A program made the translations under genes and the position numbers. Positions 63,081 to 64,000 of a stretch of 64,000 nucleotides of DNA are shown one piece after another. How positions within the stretch are numbered: position 1 is the stretch's first letter; every line of letters begins with the position of its first letter. The notes beneath the pieces were generated by a model, which saw nothing but the letters and a program-made list of their open reading frames with translations, made no database searches and was not told the origin of the DNA. The DNA is from Bacteroidales bacterium (GTDB lineage Bacteria; Bacteroidota; Bacteroidia; Bacteroidales; Lentimicrobiaceae): the NCBI GenBank assembly GCA_016788045.1, contig JAEUTG010000056.1, positions 113,253 through 177,252 on the forward strand. The letters run 5' to 3'.

Positions 63081-64000
63081 ATTACGCCACATAATCGAGT
63101 AGGCTGACCCAACGGTGATTGGCCAATGAGGAGCATCCTTCAGCAAAAGATCAGGAACCACCTCTCACATTTACCCTGCCAGCGGGCCATTGCACCCTTC
63201 CTTCGTCAGGGTAAACTCCCGGGGCTCGTACATGCCAGCCGGCAGGCTGGTACAGCGGTTCATTAAATTGTGGAGATACTTTCAAGTAGTGATCAAGCAT
63301 TGAATTATAGCCCCGTTTAGCTAAGCGTACCAATGTAACTGTAGTCACCATAATCGGGCTTTACGGACCCCTCGTTTATTTTAATGGCGTCCGTGAGGGC
63401 TTCGCCGTTGAGCGACAGCCCATCCCCCCATACGGGTTCTGCTCCATGAATATGCATGGTTTTGGTCTACACCCAAACGGATGAGATTCTTTCTCTTCCT
63501 CTCCGGTTTCTTCCAATCCGTCCATATACAGTATCTCAATCTGTTGCGCACCCAGCTGTCGAGGTGTAATCAGCAACTTTGCATCATCGAATTTTCGCAA
63601 AAGTAAATCGCCAGTTTAGGTAATAAAAAGTCTACATTTTGAAGGTTGAAAAACCAGAAGAAATGAAGCATGGGTCGCCCCAAACCACACTTCAACAAGC
63701 TCAGCGCATTGCCTGACGACTTGCTAATACTTCGGGTCGTTACTCCCGCGTATAAGGGACTTGCACTCTCTGGAAATTATTTACACTTGTTGTAAAATGC
63801 CGGAAAGAAAAGTTTGTATTTTTAATCTTTTTCCAGAGCGTACAACAAGTGTGCGCTGCAGCTCATGCAGGGCACACACATACAGATATACCCCACTGTC
63901 TGACGGGACATTTCTGTTTGAATATTTTTACGGCAGGCCATGGCTGAACGAAAAAACAAAGAAGTGCGTATTGAAAATTATTGCCGGTTGATTCCGGTCA
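63081..64000. other. Terminal stretch without intact genes, with strong hairpins
   Basis: Contains a frameshifted frame on the minus strand (63317-63600), an inverted repeat TTTACCCTG/CAGGGTAAA (63170-63178, 63207-63215), CCAGCC-GGCA-GGCTGG (63235-63250), a 12-bp inverted repeat ACACTTGTTGTA/TACAACAAGTGT (63783-63794, 63841-63852) and a long hairpin with stem GTGTGCgCTGCA (63849-63877). The short open frames (63761-63991) are not convincing. It could be the edge of a mobile or structured RNA element. Confidence 0.5.
63317..63600 (-). pseudogene. Apparent frameshifted small gene
   Basis: Starting at 63600 (MRKFDDAKLLITPRQL), the reading frame looks coding through FMEQNPYGG. A six-base C tract at 63424-63429 (G on this strand) then shifts it into a meaningless run. 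Adding one base there restores a frame reading DGLSLNGEALTDAIKINEG...YGDYSYIGTLS, with a stop at 63317-63319, total 94 residues. The texture on both sides supports one gene of about that length, broken by a real indel or a sequencing error. No family is recognised. Confidence 0.45.

Noticed and set aside
63761..63991. 76-codon Cys-rich open frame at the window end
   Set aside because: It reads through the inverted repeats and the strong hairpin; no similarity recognised.

Overview
The window looks like chromosomal DNA from a Bacteroidota bacterium, probably an anaerobic or facultative member of the Bacteroidia. Evidence for this: type IX secretion (T9SS) C-terminal sorting modules; the Bacteroidota -7 promoter element TAnnTTTG, found repeatedly 5-90 bases before starts, with little use of Shine-Dalgarno sites; and lineage-typical families (FISUMP, DUF4293, DUF6146, a PyrB/PyrI pair, SPOR and T9SS proteins). 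No rRNA, tRNA, CRISPR array or prophage was seen. Function calls come from reading the translated sequence, not from database searches.

Layout. 1-7.5 kb: the end of a secreted S9 peptidase, a secreted propeller protein, a small lipoprotein, a KAS III-like plus START-domain pair and a SIMPL protein. 7.5-10.6 kb (minus): a tRNA-maturation cluster (CCA-adding enzyme, a pRiA4b ORF-3-like protein, MiaA). 10.7-22.5 kb: an isocitrate/isopropylmalate dehydrogenase, a repeat-rich gap, a 2002-residue hybrid histidine kinase (PocR, ten PAS, GAF, kinase, receiver), then an HD-like protein coupled to a fused aconitase-type hydratase, and a HAD phosphatase. 22.7-34.5 kb: a secreted C10 protease, argS, a cyclic-2,3-diphosphoglycerate-synthetase-like GTPase, pyrB-pyrI, a papain-like peptidase, an AlbA-type DNA-binding protein, a phosphodiesterase and a DUF4293 protein. 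34.7-50.3 kb: a GT39-like membrane protein, a HAD hydrolase, a YwqK-like protein, recR, pirin, glmM, a TPR protein, aroE, an OmpR-type regulator, a membrane protein next to a divergent class III cyclase-like protein, the bifunctional NAD(P)HX repair enzyme and a type IIA topoisomerase B subunit. 50.3-58.1 kb (minus): a CAP-SPOR protein, a surface-glycan cluster (flippase, formyltransferase/GINT1-like fusion, GT4), a DMT exporter and a vitamin-salvage operon (thiamine-binding protein, PnuC-type transporter, NadR-like kinase).

58.7-64 kb is accessory: a FISUMP protein with an oddly placed sorting-like module, then a complete 1400-bp IS4-family element (terminal inverted repeats, 9-bp target duplication) that splits a lipoprotein gene, and a terminal stretch holding an apparent frameshifted gene and strong hairpins.

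Intergenic DNA carries several repeat families: heptanucleotide tandem repeats at three loci, a dispersed CCTGTCTG/CAGGCAGG hairpin, a 33-bp hairpin repeat before the hybrid kinase, and a 22-bp repeat. No known antiphage system was recognised. The best candidates for something under-described are the cyclase-like/PH-like membrane pair (45.1-46.6 kb), the degenerate HD protein coupled to a fused hydratase (19.4-21.8 kb), and the formyltransferase/GINT1 fusion (52.6-54.4 kb).
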